A stretch of 64,000 nucleotides of DNA from Colias croceus (Eukaryota > Arthropoda > Insecta > Lepidoptera > Pieridae), in assembly GCF_905220415.1 (NCBI RefSeq), contig NC_059568.1, positions 16,244,001 to 16,308,000 of the forward strand, in the 5' to 3' direction. Below the pieces are notes generated by a model. It saw only the letters and a list, made by a program, of their open reading frames with translations. It was not told the DNA's origin and did no database searches. Position numbers and translations under genes: made by a program. Below, in pieces: positions 13,301 to 28,300 of the stretch; positions within the stretch are counted from its first letter, which is position 1; every line of letters begins with the position of its first letter.

Positions 13301-16300
13301 TCTGCTGTTAAACCATAAATGGATTTCTATTTGCATACTGAATTTCATTCCACATCTCAAATGAAATTGAAACGCTATTAACTCGTGTGAAAAGTTGGTC
13401 TAAAGTCTATATAGGGACATGACAAGTCTAGGTCACAGGTACCTAAATGTAGAATATTTTTGGGTATTACTATTAGGTTACACGAGTTCTGCTTTCAAAG
13501 CCAGGGCCTTCATAGGTTAATTGGATAGTTAGTCAATTCTCTGGTCCAAACTTGGCGACGTGTAGCGAACAGACAAATTTACTTGATGTTTTATTGAATA
13601 TTTTTATACTAACTGTTCATAAATACAAAATCTCTATTAATTATCTTCGGAGTGAACATAATTCTCTCACAGACAATCAATAAAGAGAAGACAGATGCAT
13701 TAGTATACCTATTAAGTATTACATATCTTTTCATGTATAACAAAACCTAACCACTTAATTATCTGCTGACCCTTTCCGAGGCGTAAACATCTTAAATTAT
13801 CCCGGAATAATAAATATTGCATTCCATTTTTTACAACACTTAAGGTTTGTTAAATCAGTTTCTGGCAAGGCAAGTAAATTTGAGGAGTTCTCTCGTGCCA
13901 AGTAGGTCAAATCAGGTGTACTTATATTCGTTCGATATTTGGCGGATGGAGAGGGAAGCATCCTCTTTCTTTCAGAGCCTTTCTTGTTGACCTTTACGCG
14001 TTTTGCCGAGTAATCCCTATGTATTTATAATAATCTAAAAATACTTTTCTATTTACATTTTCTATTTACATTTTGAATGTGTCTCAGTGTATATGTGTGA
14101 TGGGAATTAAATACGATGTTCTTTCTATTTGAAGCTGTTCAAATATATGAATATAAATTAATAAATTACCGCATTGAAATGAGCTTTCTGTCTTGGGTAC
14201 GTGACTCTACGTAAACATGGGATAATAAAATATTACTGATAATGAAATATTAGTTATTGTAGTCCAAGCAACATAAAAAAATAAAAGAATTGAACCGTAT
14301 AATTATGAAAGCAAAGTATAATTTTAAATAAAAAAGAAATGTACGAACGAAACAACCACAAAGAAAATAGGTACACAGAATTGTTTGGTATCATATCTTA
14401 AGTATATAGTAAACAAGATTCACAGCAATTGAAATATATGGACTAACAGAGACAATTATTAAAAAGCGGTTATAACACATAGAAAATAAATAAATTTGCC
14501 CTTAATAAAATAGAAAGATTACATGGACTACAAATATACCTTACAAAAAAGATACTTGTAATAAAAATGAATAGATGATCGTTTGATCAAGGTCCGGTAC
14601 TCAAATAAGTATAAATATAACTAAAGTGGAACACAAGGATAAAATCCGACGTCACTGCTCCTTACAAAATGTTAAAGCTTAGCATGATCCTTGGCAATAT
14701 TGTTCGGAAGGCGAGTCTATGGCTACAATTCGAGAATCCACTTGAACTATTGTTTCTAACCTGTCCAGTTCGGTTCTAGCCAATTAAGAAGTGAAGCCTC
14801 CTCGATACCACTCGCAAGTCGCAATCCATCCAAGCGAATTGTTGAAGATATCATAATATTATTGTTGTTACTGTAGTACTACTAACTAACCACCCCTATA
14901 AGAACATGTATAATTCTTATAAAAAAAACGACGTGTGGCACTCGGGGACTGCCGCGGTAAAGCTATTGCATGCTATGCCTTCAAGCCACACCTCCGCCCG
15001 TCCCCGTGGGGAGCGTGAGGTTTTTTCGTTACGGAATTTCTCGATTCAGTCCCAGCGCTCAAGGCCCGCGATAGAAGCTATGCAATAGCTTAAAAATGAT
15101 AATCAGAATCCGTTCACTCAGTCGAAAGATTAGGGATAAAAAGAAAATTCCTCTTTTTTGAAATGGGTTGAAAAGTTAATACTTTTCCTTGTTACTTTTA
15201 AATATCCACTGCACTGAAACTCAAATATAGCGCCCTATAATCTGTCAGCAGACCCGAATTTTTATCCCCACAATTTGTAAGTACACGTACGACAAAATAA
15301 CGTGTCACATAATAGGAACATGTAAAGGAAAATAACATGCCCTCAAGTAAACAGACACATGTAACCTATCTATATCGTAGCTTCGACGTTCAGTGGTCAA
15401 TCGGTTAATCTATAATCCGATGTAACAATCAATTAATTATTTTGCTAATGGCACTGTTAGGCCCACGAGCTACTCGTTAGCATGATTACCTATTGTTACG
15501 TTTATTAAATAATCACCTGTATGTTAGCATAGTAAAAGGCAGCCGATTTATCCGCCTATCGCAGGTCGCTTGGATGGAATGATAAATGATACAGGAGTGA
15601 ACTTCGTTTATCAAATCCTAGTCAACTGTAAATATTTTACGAGGTTTTATTTATTTCATCTGCGCATCCAATTTCTTTATGGAAAATTACAAGGACTTAA
15701 TGCTAAAATACGAAATGAATCAGGTTTTGTTATATTCAATCATCTCGTTTCGCCGAAAAAGACTTAACTTTTATATTAAAAAAAATGCGTCTTATTTTTT
15801 TCATCCTTATGTAGATATTGCTCAACAAAAAATGAAACGTGGTGTAAGTACACTTTCAATACCTTATTACCATTTGTATTTTAATATAGCTGTTGAAAGA
15901 TTCTTTTGATATATTTTACACACATTTCTCTTTGAGGTTAACAACACGAGTGTATTTATGTTCCATAAAATACAAAACGATTCATTTTGCTTTCTGTAGG
16001 ATTTGGCGTCGTTTCCAAGACGTTATATTGAAAAGGTAATTGAAAACATTTAAATATGGGATGGAGATATTACCTATTTGACGCAGATTTGTAATACAAT
16101 TATGAAAGAAATAAGACGATCCTTACAAAAAGCGGGGATGTTTTTCCTTTTTGATATACACAAAACAGCAGAGAAAAGAAATTAATTTCTAAGCCCTCTC
16201 TAGTATCATACAAAGTGTACGTAGGTACTATACTTTTGTCTTGCCAGAACTAAGGCTATTCCGTCACTAAGGAAGCTGTATTCCAACACGAGACTACTAA

Positions 16301-19300
16301 TGAACGTAAACTCGAGTAGCGTGGAGATTGAAGAGCCATATTTCAAACACAGACAAAGCGATGGCCGGTTGTAAATAATCAGTGGAATAGTGCGAAACGG
16401 GCCAATTAAACATGATTTAAAGCAAGTAAACACGGTCGAGTGGCAATCAACACATATACTTACCATTTACGAACAGGTGGCGGAATGGGATGGCTTTTAT
16501 GCGTTTATTGATAGATGCTTCGAGAGATGGATTTCATTTATTTACTCGTCGGATTATGCGCGGGTTTGCGTGGAAACGCAATGTCAAATAATATTTGCTT
16601 ATTTGCTTGTTTACTCTATAGTTCAGGATACATCGCCCATTTTTGCAAGTGACTACTATCAAGCTGATTTTCCGTTTGTAGCTTTATTTTGATGAGACAC
16701 CGAATAATTTCGTGTACGAAACTCTCGATTGTGGTAGCTAACAGAGATAACAAGGATAATTTTTTTTTTATTTGATGGTTCTCAAATATTTCTTACGCAA
16801 TTTGTAGGATAATATGTCTGTTGAATTATATAAACATTAACTAAGTGAAAACAAAAAAATCAGCTTGATAGTAATCATTTATGATGACCTCGTTATCGAT
16901 ACACTTTGGAAAGGGGGACTCTTTGAACAAACCATAGATTTTGTAGGACAAATATTTTTTCGAATAATTTAGGTAATTATCTTGAGATTGAACAAAAAAA
17001 AAATTCAGTTAGTAATAAATATTTGAGAACCATCAAATCAAAATTTTTATCCTTGTTATCTCTGTTAGCTACCACAATCGAGACTTTCGTACACGAAATT
17101 ATTGGGCGTCTCATCAAAATAAAGCTACAAACGGAAAATTAGCTTGATAGTAGTCACTTGCAAAAATGGGCGATGTATCCTGAACTACTACACGTACACG
17201 AGGTGATTAACTGTAGAAGTTAATAAATTTATATCACACCAATTATTGTTAATAATGTTTAAGTTTTTATTATATATTTATTTTATATATTATTGCTTTA
17301 CAAAATAATCGCATTAAAAATCCTATGAAGAGAGTGGATGAATTATATTTTTATGAATTAAAATCTCCATTGGAGCGAATATTAAGTATAGGGAAATGCC
17401 ATTACAGCTGGATCGATACTATATAATAATATAATAATTATTGCACCAATGTAAGTCTGTGCTCTAAAACCTCTTAATATGTTCTGTGTCTAAAACCGCC
17501 TCTTTAGTACAGTGATTGACGCGTGAGCGTAAAACCGAGGGGTCCTGGGTTCGATTCCTGGCGGAGACGAATAAAAAAAAATGTCTCGGTCTGGCAGGAC
17601 ACAGAAGGCTTATCACCTACTTGTCCCTAATGAAAAATCAATCAGTGAAACAGATGTAGGCATAATGCATCTGCCCCTTACCCCACTTGGGGACATGGGA
17701 CTTCACTTAAGTCTGTGCTTGATATTGATAATTTCAGATACGATATACCTACCATAGAAATATTTTGACAAAAGTGAAATATAAACGAGTATAGTTGTTA
17801 TGTGTCGTTTTTGTATATGAAAATTTATGCACTCATTTATTAAATATTTAGTAGAATTATTCAATGTATAGTTTTGTAGAATTTTTTGCTTTTGAAAAGA
17901 CTCGTATTTGTTTTGTTCCTGTTATTAATTAAAACATGACGGTTTATTCTCTAAACTATTTATGGCGCACAATGTATGTTTCAAAACTTTCACACTATCC
18001 TGTATAGTGTGAAAATTTTGAAATATGCTGGAAAAATGGTTTTGTTGTTAAAAGGCATTCATTTTTACGGAGCATTTTCCTGCAATTTGTTTATAACGAA
18101 TGGATAAAAATCGAAAATCGATTTCTATAAACTCCTACACCGTTATGCAGTTAAACTTAACTACCTCTATTGTAAAAAGATATATTGGCTTCGGGAAAGT
18201 TCAATTTTACCTATTTTATAGACCAGTAGATAATTTTGTATTCAAGATATTCGGTCTAAGATATTCGGGTTCCTTTTTGTGAACCAGTCTCAAATATGTT
18301 AACAAATTTTGTAGCTAATATTATCTGGGTATTAACTTTTAAACTACAGTTTAAATTAAATACGTTCTTCTCAGTATAAAACCAAGAAACATCAATCCAC
18401 AAACACGTTTAACTTAAGATCTTCGACGCTCACGAAGAAATATATTGAAGTTGTAACTACAATCAGAGCAATTAAACAAAGACGGTTGCACTCTGCCAAT
18501 AGAGAACGATTTAGTTAATTGTTTGTACAATTAGTTCCCGGAGATACAACGCCGTTTGACTTTATTACAATGTGTACGATGTAGGATACAAACGAGTTAA
18601 ATAAATAGCACCTTAGCTGGCTTTCCTTTAACACATGTTTTGCAATTATTTAAAAGTCGTAGTACTTAGTCAAAAGATACACGTATGTACTATTAAAATC
18701 AGAATTTTTATTAAACAATCAGGCAATCCATATTATATTAAAGAGTATATTAAAGGTAATGAAAATAAAAGGGTAACAAAGAGAAACTGTCTGTGGTTGT
18801 GTTGTTTTCATAATATTCGTGTCTTCAGTGTCGCCAAAACAAAATGCGAAGAATAAAAGATGGAACAGTCACGCGATACCGTGCAAGGGACGTAAACAAC
18901 TGTTTGAGAGCAATATTAGTTTAAATACCGAGATATAGAACTTATGTTATAAACGTGAAGTTTGTAACGTGAATGTATGGATGTTTGATACTATGTCACT
19001 TAAAAACTGCTTTACAAATTTCGATGAAACTTTACGTAATATAGGTTATGCATCAAAATAACATAATATGAGATACAGAAATGCTTGATAATGCCCTTTA
19101 GTTTTATGCAAGTTACTTCGCGAGTATAACCGCGCAGGTGACACCTAGTTATTTCCTAATTAGTTTATTACATGCACATCCTACGTTTGACTTCAATTCT
19201 AAAGGTTCTGTGACCGTGAAATGAATATGCAACACTATCGCAGCTGAGGCACGCTTCGACGAATTTTAATATGCGTTAACTTTACTGAGTCAATTTCAGC

Positions 19301-22300
19301 GAAGCTAGTGTTTTGGTACAGGCTTGTTATTCCTGGCTTGTGCCAATTTATGAAGGATTTTTATTTAAAATGCTTCTATAAATATTTTTTTAAAGTTAAT
19401 TGAATCTATGATGCTGTAATGCTATCAGAACTGAACTTTGTATGTATTTATGGTTTATATTAAATATGTGGAGACTTTTTGTTTAAAAGCCTTTTATAAA
19501 TATTAAAAAAAGAAGATAATTGAATCTATGATGCTGTAAAGCTATCAGAACTGAACTTTGTATGTATTTATTCTTTGTATTCAATTTATGAAGCCTTTTT
19601 GTTTAAAAGCTTTTTAAACAACTAAAATACTAAAAACAAAATGGAATCAATCACGTTGTATCTAATGCACCACTCAACGTTGTATATATTTGCATGAATT
19701 TTGATATAGAGAGGACAGAGGGTATACTGAATATGGAAATGAAATAATCATTGGAGAGATATTGAATGAATATTTGTTAGATAATGTTATTATATAAAAT
19801 CAATCATACTCGGGTAGTGATTCACATTACCTAACTATTTTTAAAATGAATAAAATTTTCCTTTGTCTTTTTTTCTATATAGAAAGTTAAATCATACCAC
19901 GGTTTACCACTCTACACTGAGTTCCTTTTAAAGACCCACGCAACGTTTAGTTTATACTATCTGTATGCTAGCACAGATAATGTAAATACTATGTGCTATA
20001 AACTAGAGAGATAATTAGAGCTTTACCCTAAATGCATCGAGCATCAAACACCGCTCATTAGTCCAATGGCGCATCTAATCTTTAATCAATACATTTCGGG
20101 GTTCAATGCCGCTTCATTTTGATCAGCGAAAGCACGTACATTTTAGCTTTGAATATTCATTGATAGACTAGATTTTCGCAAGCGGCTTCGTCCGCGTTTT
20201 CAAAGAAAAACTCGCATAGGCCCGTTCCTGTGGGATTCCCGAAATACAAAGTAGCCTATGTTTTATTCTGGGTCTTCAGTAGTATTTGCGTGAAAGAGTA
20301 ACGAACATCCATCCTCTCAAACTTTCGCATTTATTATATTGGTAGGATATTTAATGTGATAATATAAAGTGCAGTTTCGCAATGAATGAGGAAGTACATT
20401 TAATTATCTATTAATTTCGTTTCCCTTGCTACGAGTAATTAGATTTTAGTCAAGTCTTGCAATTTTAACGTTATTACCTATACTAATTGCTGAAAATATA
20501 TTACAATAAGACTGCTCTAGTAGCTGCTCTCTAGCTCTAGAACTTGATGAATAGTAGTAGTGCTATATAGTTGTTGAATAGTAATTTTAATTTATTATAT
20601 CACTAGGTATACCCATACATTATTTTTTTTTAAGTCAGTAAGATTAAGTACTTATATATTTAGGATCATTATCTACTGTATTTTCAGGTGGATTGCGACA
20701 AACAAAATTATCAACTGAACTGTCTTCCTTCGAGTGTTTTACTGTGGTTTTACTGTAAGATGAACATCTCACTCAAAGCTGATATTCCAAATCTATCGCT
20801 AGTGATAATATCAAGACATTTTTTAAGCTAATTCGAATTCATTTTGAAGCTCATGTAGGCTGCTCCTATGTTTAAGACTTAATATTAGCAAAAATGTGAT
20901 TTATGTACAAGTTTTAAGATATAAATCATTTATTTATTACACAAGACTTAAAACGCGACGTCAGTTATTAATGATAGTATATTATTCAATTAAGATTAGC
21001 GGAAGCATTAATAAAATTCGATCGTATAAGCTATTAAACGAGAAATCCGTCGTAAACGGCACAATTTTATTTCAATCATGCGCCACGCCGACTATATTGC
21101 TGCTGTAAACATTTTGTAACGAGCATTTCTAATTATTTATCGTGATCACAGTTTCTAGTTATTTCTGTGATTCTAAACATTTTTAATTGATATGAAAAAT
21201 GGGAGTAAAGATTTTATAAAAATAACGATGAGAGATGATGATAATTATTATGTATCTTATTGAGAATCTCATGAGCATTTTGTAGCATTTCTATATATGA
21301 AATTTCATTGAACGGTGGAAAAAGTGGAAACCCAGAGCAGATAATGTACAGATACATTTCTCCAGCAAAGGTATAAAACGGCCAGTTTACTCTATTGGCT
21401 TTCTATTACATTCCAGTTGATGTTATTGGGATTTTCTATTATAATACGAGTAATAGAACTCGCAATAGGTACCTACGTTAAAATTCTTTCAATGCGGTTA
21501 GACCATGTGGTAATATAATTTTTGTCTCAAGTAAAAAATCTCGTAGCAGTTTCACATTAATTGCAATTATCATGAGTTATACAATTATTATTTCTTTGTA
21601 AATCGTCCATTTTAAATCTATTAATAATACTGTTTATATTAATAATAATAAACAGTGACTAAGACATTATTTTGCAACCAAATTCTTGGCATAAATTATA
21701 ACCCAATCTATGTGGAAATGGGCCATTCAACTTTATATTTCAGCTTCACCAATATAAATATCGTTTTACTCATTGTGTATAAGTAATTTTCATGAATAGA
21801 TAATAGTTATTTCATAAAATAAATACAAATCTAGATCTTTCAACACTAAATGGGAATTGAAGCACGATCTAGGTATGTATTTATAATTTATAAATCTTAT
21901 TGTTTTAATGATTTAAAACAAGGAGTTTATGTGAGATTTATAAAGTTTAGCAATAAATATATATTGTTATAAAAAATTAAGTTTTTATCGATACTACATA
22001 ATACTATAAAAGTGTTACGAGAATGTAATGGATGCCGCGATAAAATAAGGTAGAAATATATATTGTTATAAAAAATTAAGTTTTTATCGATACTACATAA
22101 TACTATAAAAGTGTTACCAGAATGTAATGGATGCCGCGATAAAATAAGGTAGCGTTGCCACAGGCGGGAGGATAGTATTTAAATAAAATCTCTTTTCTTT
22201 AAATTTATATCTGCCTTAGTGGGGTATGGGGCAAATGCAAACATTTGTTTCACTGAGCAATTTTTCTTTAGAGACAAGATCATCTATCTGTGATTTCTGT

Positions 22301-25300
22301 GTCCTGCCAGACGGACTTTTATTTTTACTTACACAGACCTCCTCGGTTCTACATTCACACGTTAACCAAAGAGGCGTTAATTTCTGTTATTTTCTATAAT
22401 TTTATCCAAATCCTTGAAACATTATGAATTAATCTATACTTATATTATAAAGCTGAAGAGTTTGTTTGTTTCTTTCTTTGAACGCGCTAATCTCGGGAAC
22501 TGCTGGTTCGATTTGAATAAATATTTCGGTGTTGGATATCTTATTTATCGAAGAATATTATATCATCACTCTACAATCAACCGGAGCGGAGTCACGAGGG
22601 TAAAACCGCGCGGAGCAGCTAGTGTTAAATATAAATTATGACGTACAGCAGCTGACGCGCCAGGTCCGTAGCTTTCGTCATAACGAAAACAAACATACGC
22701 GAATATATACATTTGTTATGTATAACGACCTTAATTAATAACTCTCCTTGTATTATGTTAGCATCTGTCTTTCCTAGCGTAAAATTATTTTAGGATCGTA
22801 AGAAAAAATCGTCCCCTTACTGGTAAAACTGACTAACTGCACATTTTTACAAAATTAAGTTATATACACCAATCGATTCGTCCCGTCAAGATCTATCTTC
22901 AGGTAAAACCCGTTATCTTCTACGGTGCGTAATTACAAAGTTAGCTTCGGCTAAAACAGCCTTTCTTGCATGATTCTCCAAAATTGCTTCTATAAAAAAC
23001 GATTAAATTGCTTTAGGATATTATTTAAAAAAATGTATACTGTTAAGACAATGTTTCGCGTTTTAACACGTTTTCGTTTATTGACACTTGTATTCATCAT
23101 ACACAGAAACGATTCATTTAAAACCAGTTATCCTACAGTACCTAGTTGGTTGCGGTTCTTTAAATTTTACAAAATTATTGATTAACACTTCATAAAATAA
23201 AAGTTAAAAAGCTTTAGTTACTTTTTCTTGAATATTAGTTAGCGTTTTTGCCTTTTTTGAGGCAAGTAAAATAAATTATCCGATTGTAGTACATTATTAC
23301 TGAATTACATTAGTTTCACGCTTTTTAAATTACTTCAGATAAAACAAACTACAAGCGCCCCCTCAGCGTATTCTTCATTTTTCTTGAAATTCTTCTGCAA
23401 TTTCTTAGATTATTTTCTGATAAAACATTACCTGAATAATGGGCCTTTCATAACAAACCACTAATAACCTAGATTACTGATGTCTACACATCTTAAAATG
23501 TTGTCATACTTTCAAATGCTTATAACTCCAGTTTATGTTTTGTGCAGATAATCACTTTTACCAGTAAGGGGACGAAATACCCGTGTTAATGAATTTACTA
23601 TAAAACAGTTGAGCATACACAAATATTAAAGCTATGTATTACCTACCACATATTAATTATAATAACAGGTACCTATGTAATTTGTGAAAAGGTGAGCGTA
23701 ATATGTATATTGTACGAAAAATTATAATGGAATATTTTGTTAAACTCCTAAGTCTTAGTGGGTAGCATCAAATCGCAATGTCGAGTAAAATTGTCATAAA
23801 GAACAACCAACTTACAACTGAAACAAAAAAAGCTCATGCTATCTTCAAGAAATAACTTTTACGTAAAAGTTCGTTGGTCAAACTCAAGTTTGTCAAAATG
23901 TACCTATGAGTGTTTTAGGTATCACAAAATATAGTATTTAGGTGGTGTTTAATGTATGCAACGTATTTTGTATTGGTCAATAAAATAAATCGACCGTGAC
24001 CACCTATTTATGAATTACGTTTCATGTTCTCAATGGTTGTTATATTTGCACGTCGTAAATTTGGTTTTCAATGAAATAATGAGTGCACAAAATTATGTTT
24101 ACGTCTCAGATATTTTATAATAATAATGCTACTAGCCTCCGGATAAAATTTTATTGTACGCTTTTTTTAGAAGAAGGAACCTGAATCAAACGTAGAAACG
24201 TCGAATAAATCTAAAAGAAATCGTTATAATCTGCAACCTTCTTTTGTTAACAATATTATAGATTGCGAGAAGACAAATTATATTTAATTTCATTCATCAT
24301 GGTGTCATAAATATAAGTAACATAAAAGAGAAAAAATTACATTTGAAGGTACATACGTAACATTCGATACCACGTGCTCGTACAAATTTACTATTTGTTG
24401 GATATTCAGAAATCAGAATATCAGATATTCACAATTCAGCGCAGTGACAGCGGAAATAATACTTGCATCTTTTATGTCAATAACAGTTGGTTAAAATTTG
24501 TGAGGATGGTTACTGGAACATTTTTAATTCTATTTCGTTCCTCGTCAAAGAATATGTGAAATACGTAACAATTCGAATTTGAGCCTGTGAAAGACAAATT
24601 CGAATTGTTTTGTGAAATACGCATATTATTCGAATATGAGACTGAACTGGGATCTAAACTGCTCTGGGAATACTACATTTTATATGGTAATAGAAACACA
24701 ATTCAAAAGTGAAACACATACAAGAAAGAAAGAAAAGTGGAACTACTATAAAATGCAGTTCCATCAATAACAATACAAAGTAAAAATTACATTTTATATG
24801 ATTTTATATAATAATTGTTATTGATTAATGCTATTAAGGATTTGGAAGTCATAATTCCTATCTTTAATACTAATTCAGGCAATTAAATTTTTGTAGCAGA
24901 TTTATTATCTATTAAAATTGCTTAACTGATGTTAAATGTATTCAGATGTCGTATTAGATAGGTAATTATGTATATTCTGGTAGGTATATCCTACAAGGAT
25001 ATATACTGTATAATTAAATCCTTACTACCTTATATTTAGTAAACATCCTATTACTATAATATCTACTCTTATTCATAAATCATAACCCATATTAATTTTC
25101 CTATAAATAGGCAAGGACAGCGTGTACACAATTATGTATGACACAGCCAATCTGACCTTATTATCTATTTGGGGGTGTGCATGTCAGGGCTAACTTTATT
25201 ATGAAAAACATAAAGCGTACCTACTGCAGCATTTCAGAGGAGGAAGTAAAACATGTTATTGTGTTGTTGAAAGGTTCATATTATGTTATGAAAATTGTAA

Positions 25301-28300
25301 TACCTTACCTACATGAAATACTCGTAACTTATTATAGAATCTAGTTTAAAACTCAGTACTTTGTAAGTTGTAACAGACGAATTATTGATAACATTGTTGG
25401 TCTTTAGAGCATAGTTACATTTTGCAGAAGGTTTTCCTTAGGTAGTTTCGTCGAAGAAAATCTTCAATTCCTTTTTAGCACGATAACATGTCCACAAATG
25501 AGTACCTAGCTCGTGCTTATCGACCATTTGTGTTGCAAAATGTAACAAATTATATGTCTACTAGGTTTCTTTATCAATTTTTTTTGCTATCATTCTTAAA
25601 TTGTTTTAGCGGGCCAACGCCACTACTAGTTCTTATCCCAAGTTATCATCAATTACATAAGCGTTACATAATACCAACCGTACAGTTAAAGACTGTGAAA
25701 TAAACTTTGTAAATCACCACCAATTAAAGCTCGTTTTATCAGAGCTTAATGAATTTTGGTCGGATTAATGAAGGCATCGTATGAGGGGTTGCAACGTTGC
25801 GGTTTACATTTAATGTTTTAAATTCGGTCCAACGGTCGGATAAATGGGGTTTTGTAACAGTTCTTTAATGAGATGGCGAAGTGCACTTAACTGTTGTTCT
25901 GTACGTATTTTATGACATTGTTAATGTACTTTGTTTATCGTATGTCAACATTTAAATTGTTGTAAATTAATTCGATTTTTATAATGTTTATAAAATTTTA
26001 AGAAGTAATATACAAGTTTTATAGTTGTGATTGGCTCTAGTTCTACGGAATTTCCATACAACAACATTATTTGTTTAAATTCTAAGTGAATTTCACTCAA
26101 ATCGATTTAGCTGAATAATCTAAATTGCGACATTAAAATATTATAGTATCTTCACCGTGTGTGATGCGCATAAGACATCTTAATTTTCGAAAAATATATA
26201 GCAATACGAATAGTGTTCAGGTCAGACCTAGGCTGTAAAAAATGGCCGATTTGATAGTGGTGACGTCACAATCGCGTAGACCAGCGGCGGCCGCGGCGTG
26301 GCGTGCTGCGACGATAGACTTGTCAGCCGCACCGTAACGTCGACGCGGAGACGGATTTATCGCTCCGTCATGTCGCCTAAGTGGGCAATATTAAACAGAA
26401 TCGTTGACATTTATTCGCCTGCGAGACGATCCCTTGACGGATCACACTCCGGAGACTCCGGTTACATCATAGCCTGATTGATTCGCCGCTATGTTTAGAT
26501 TGACGCGAAGCAGACGACGTGCGACAGTGGAAGGCTCGTGAATGCGGGCCCAGGCACGGGCGACTACCCTGAGCGTAAAGCGAGTGTTTACAAGTGTAGC
26601 GAGTGCACGCGGAGAAACATAAATGTAATTTACGAGGAAAGCGGCGGTTCCCGACGCGGTATTTCTTTCCGCGCGGCTGTTGCTCCGCGGTTGGCAATGT
26701 ACTGAGCCAAAAATACATTTTATTGTGTATTCACCAAGGGCGCGAGGTGCGTTGCAGTCGCTCGAGTAACGCTTTTATGAAAACATTTTATAATTAATAC
26801 GCCGACGGGAACGCTGTTAATGCGACCGCGAATGTTTCCTGATTTTAAACTTTTTTATAAGTTGTTATTGACGTGTGCGTTTACTACGTGGCGTATTGTG
26901 AGCGACCTCCCGCAGTTTGTCCAGAAATAACGTATTTTGTTACTAATGGGTTTGTTATGATTCTAGGAAGAACGGACCATGTGGTAAAATTTGTATCTTA
27001 GCTTCCGTAAGTCAAATGAGACTTATGATTTGATCAGAACTTTTTATTAAATATGGCATGTTTTATTTTATTGTACAGATTTTTATAACACAATAAATGA
27101 ATGTTTGCTATGTTAGTGTAGTAAATTTTATTTATGGCTGACTTGAGGTTGATTCAATTGTTGAATCAAACCATAGTAACGTTATTAATATGGAGATCTT
27201 ATTTGCTAAGAACAATTGTAAACCATAGAATATGCTAAAATTTTGGTTCTGGCCATGACAGCGCAGTCAACGAGAAATGTACCAAGATTCTCCGGGATCA
27301 CTGAAAGCAAGTTCAACTATTTATAAAGCGATATTTTAAGCCATCTAAATTCAGTCTTTTAATCTTTGCTCCTCAAGTATGAGGCATCGGAATAACTGAC
27401 ACGAATTTCGTTTGCTGAATTGAGTTCAGAGATGTTTTTAAGTGCGTAGTGTGTTTTGAGCGGCGTGTCACAAATAATGTGCAAACCTACGCCAACACGA
27501 ATGATAATATTTAGTTGATTTTCAATGCTTTTATAACGATATGCTCCATTTATCATCGAAGGAGACGCGAAACGAAAACTGTGTAAGAATGCAAATATAC
27601 TTTTTAAGAGAACTAAATGACAAATGGCATAAATGCATCTCGAAGTTATGAAGTCGAGGACGTTTGAAGTAATAATTTTCGTTGAAAAGACAAAACCGGC
27701 GAGAGTTTTGCGCAAGTTCGCACCGCTCGGAGTCTCCAACTTTTGTAAATCGGGGACTGAATTGAGAGATTTGCGAAAATAAAGTTATGTCTGTAATTCT
27801 GAACTCCAAAGCCGTGTTCCTTCACAAATCCAACAATTTGAGAAATATGTCCGGTGTCAAAAGCAGTTCGCTCGGTCTATTTAAGGTAACAACAAAGCTG
27901 TTGGGGTACAATTCCATTTTCAGCTAACTTCCTGTTTATAAGGAGAGAATCCCAAATAATTCTCGCGAATAATTGTAGAAATGGATGAGGATTTCAAAAG
28001 TTCATATACAAAATTTTAGTTATCTCTTCTGGAAAGGTACCTACCCCATTTATTTGAATAAAGAGTAAAGACTTTAATTTTATTAACAAATCTATCTAAA
28101 TAAATCTGCGAGCAAAAGCAATCCCTTATCTTTTATTATAATATTGAGCAAGAAAAGCGGTATAGGTACACATTTTGTTGAATACTAATAAAGTAACGGA
28201 GATGACATGAATTCAGCCACAATAGGAACCTGAACCAATTTTTATATCTTTTACCCTTAAGTTATTTCTTCAATCAATCCCCTCAACCTATAAGATCTTG

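Noticed and set aside
17501..17575. tRNA gene
   Set aside because: It has A- and B-box-like motifs but no complete cloverleaf, and it is fused to a SINE body shared with two other copies.
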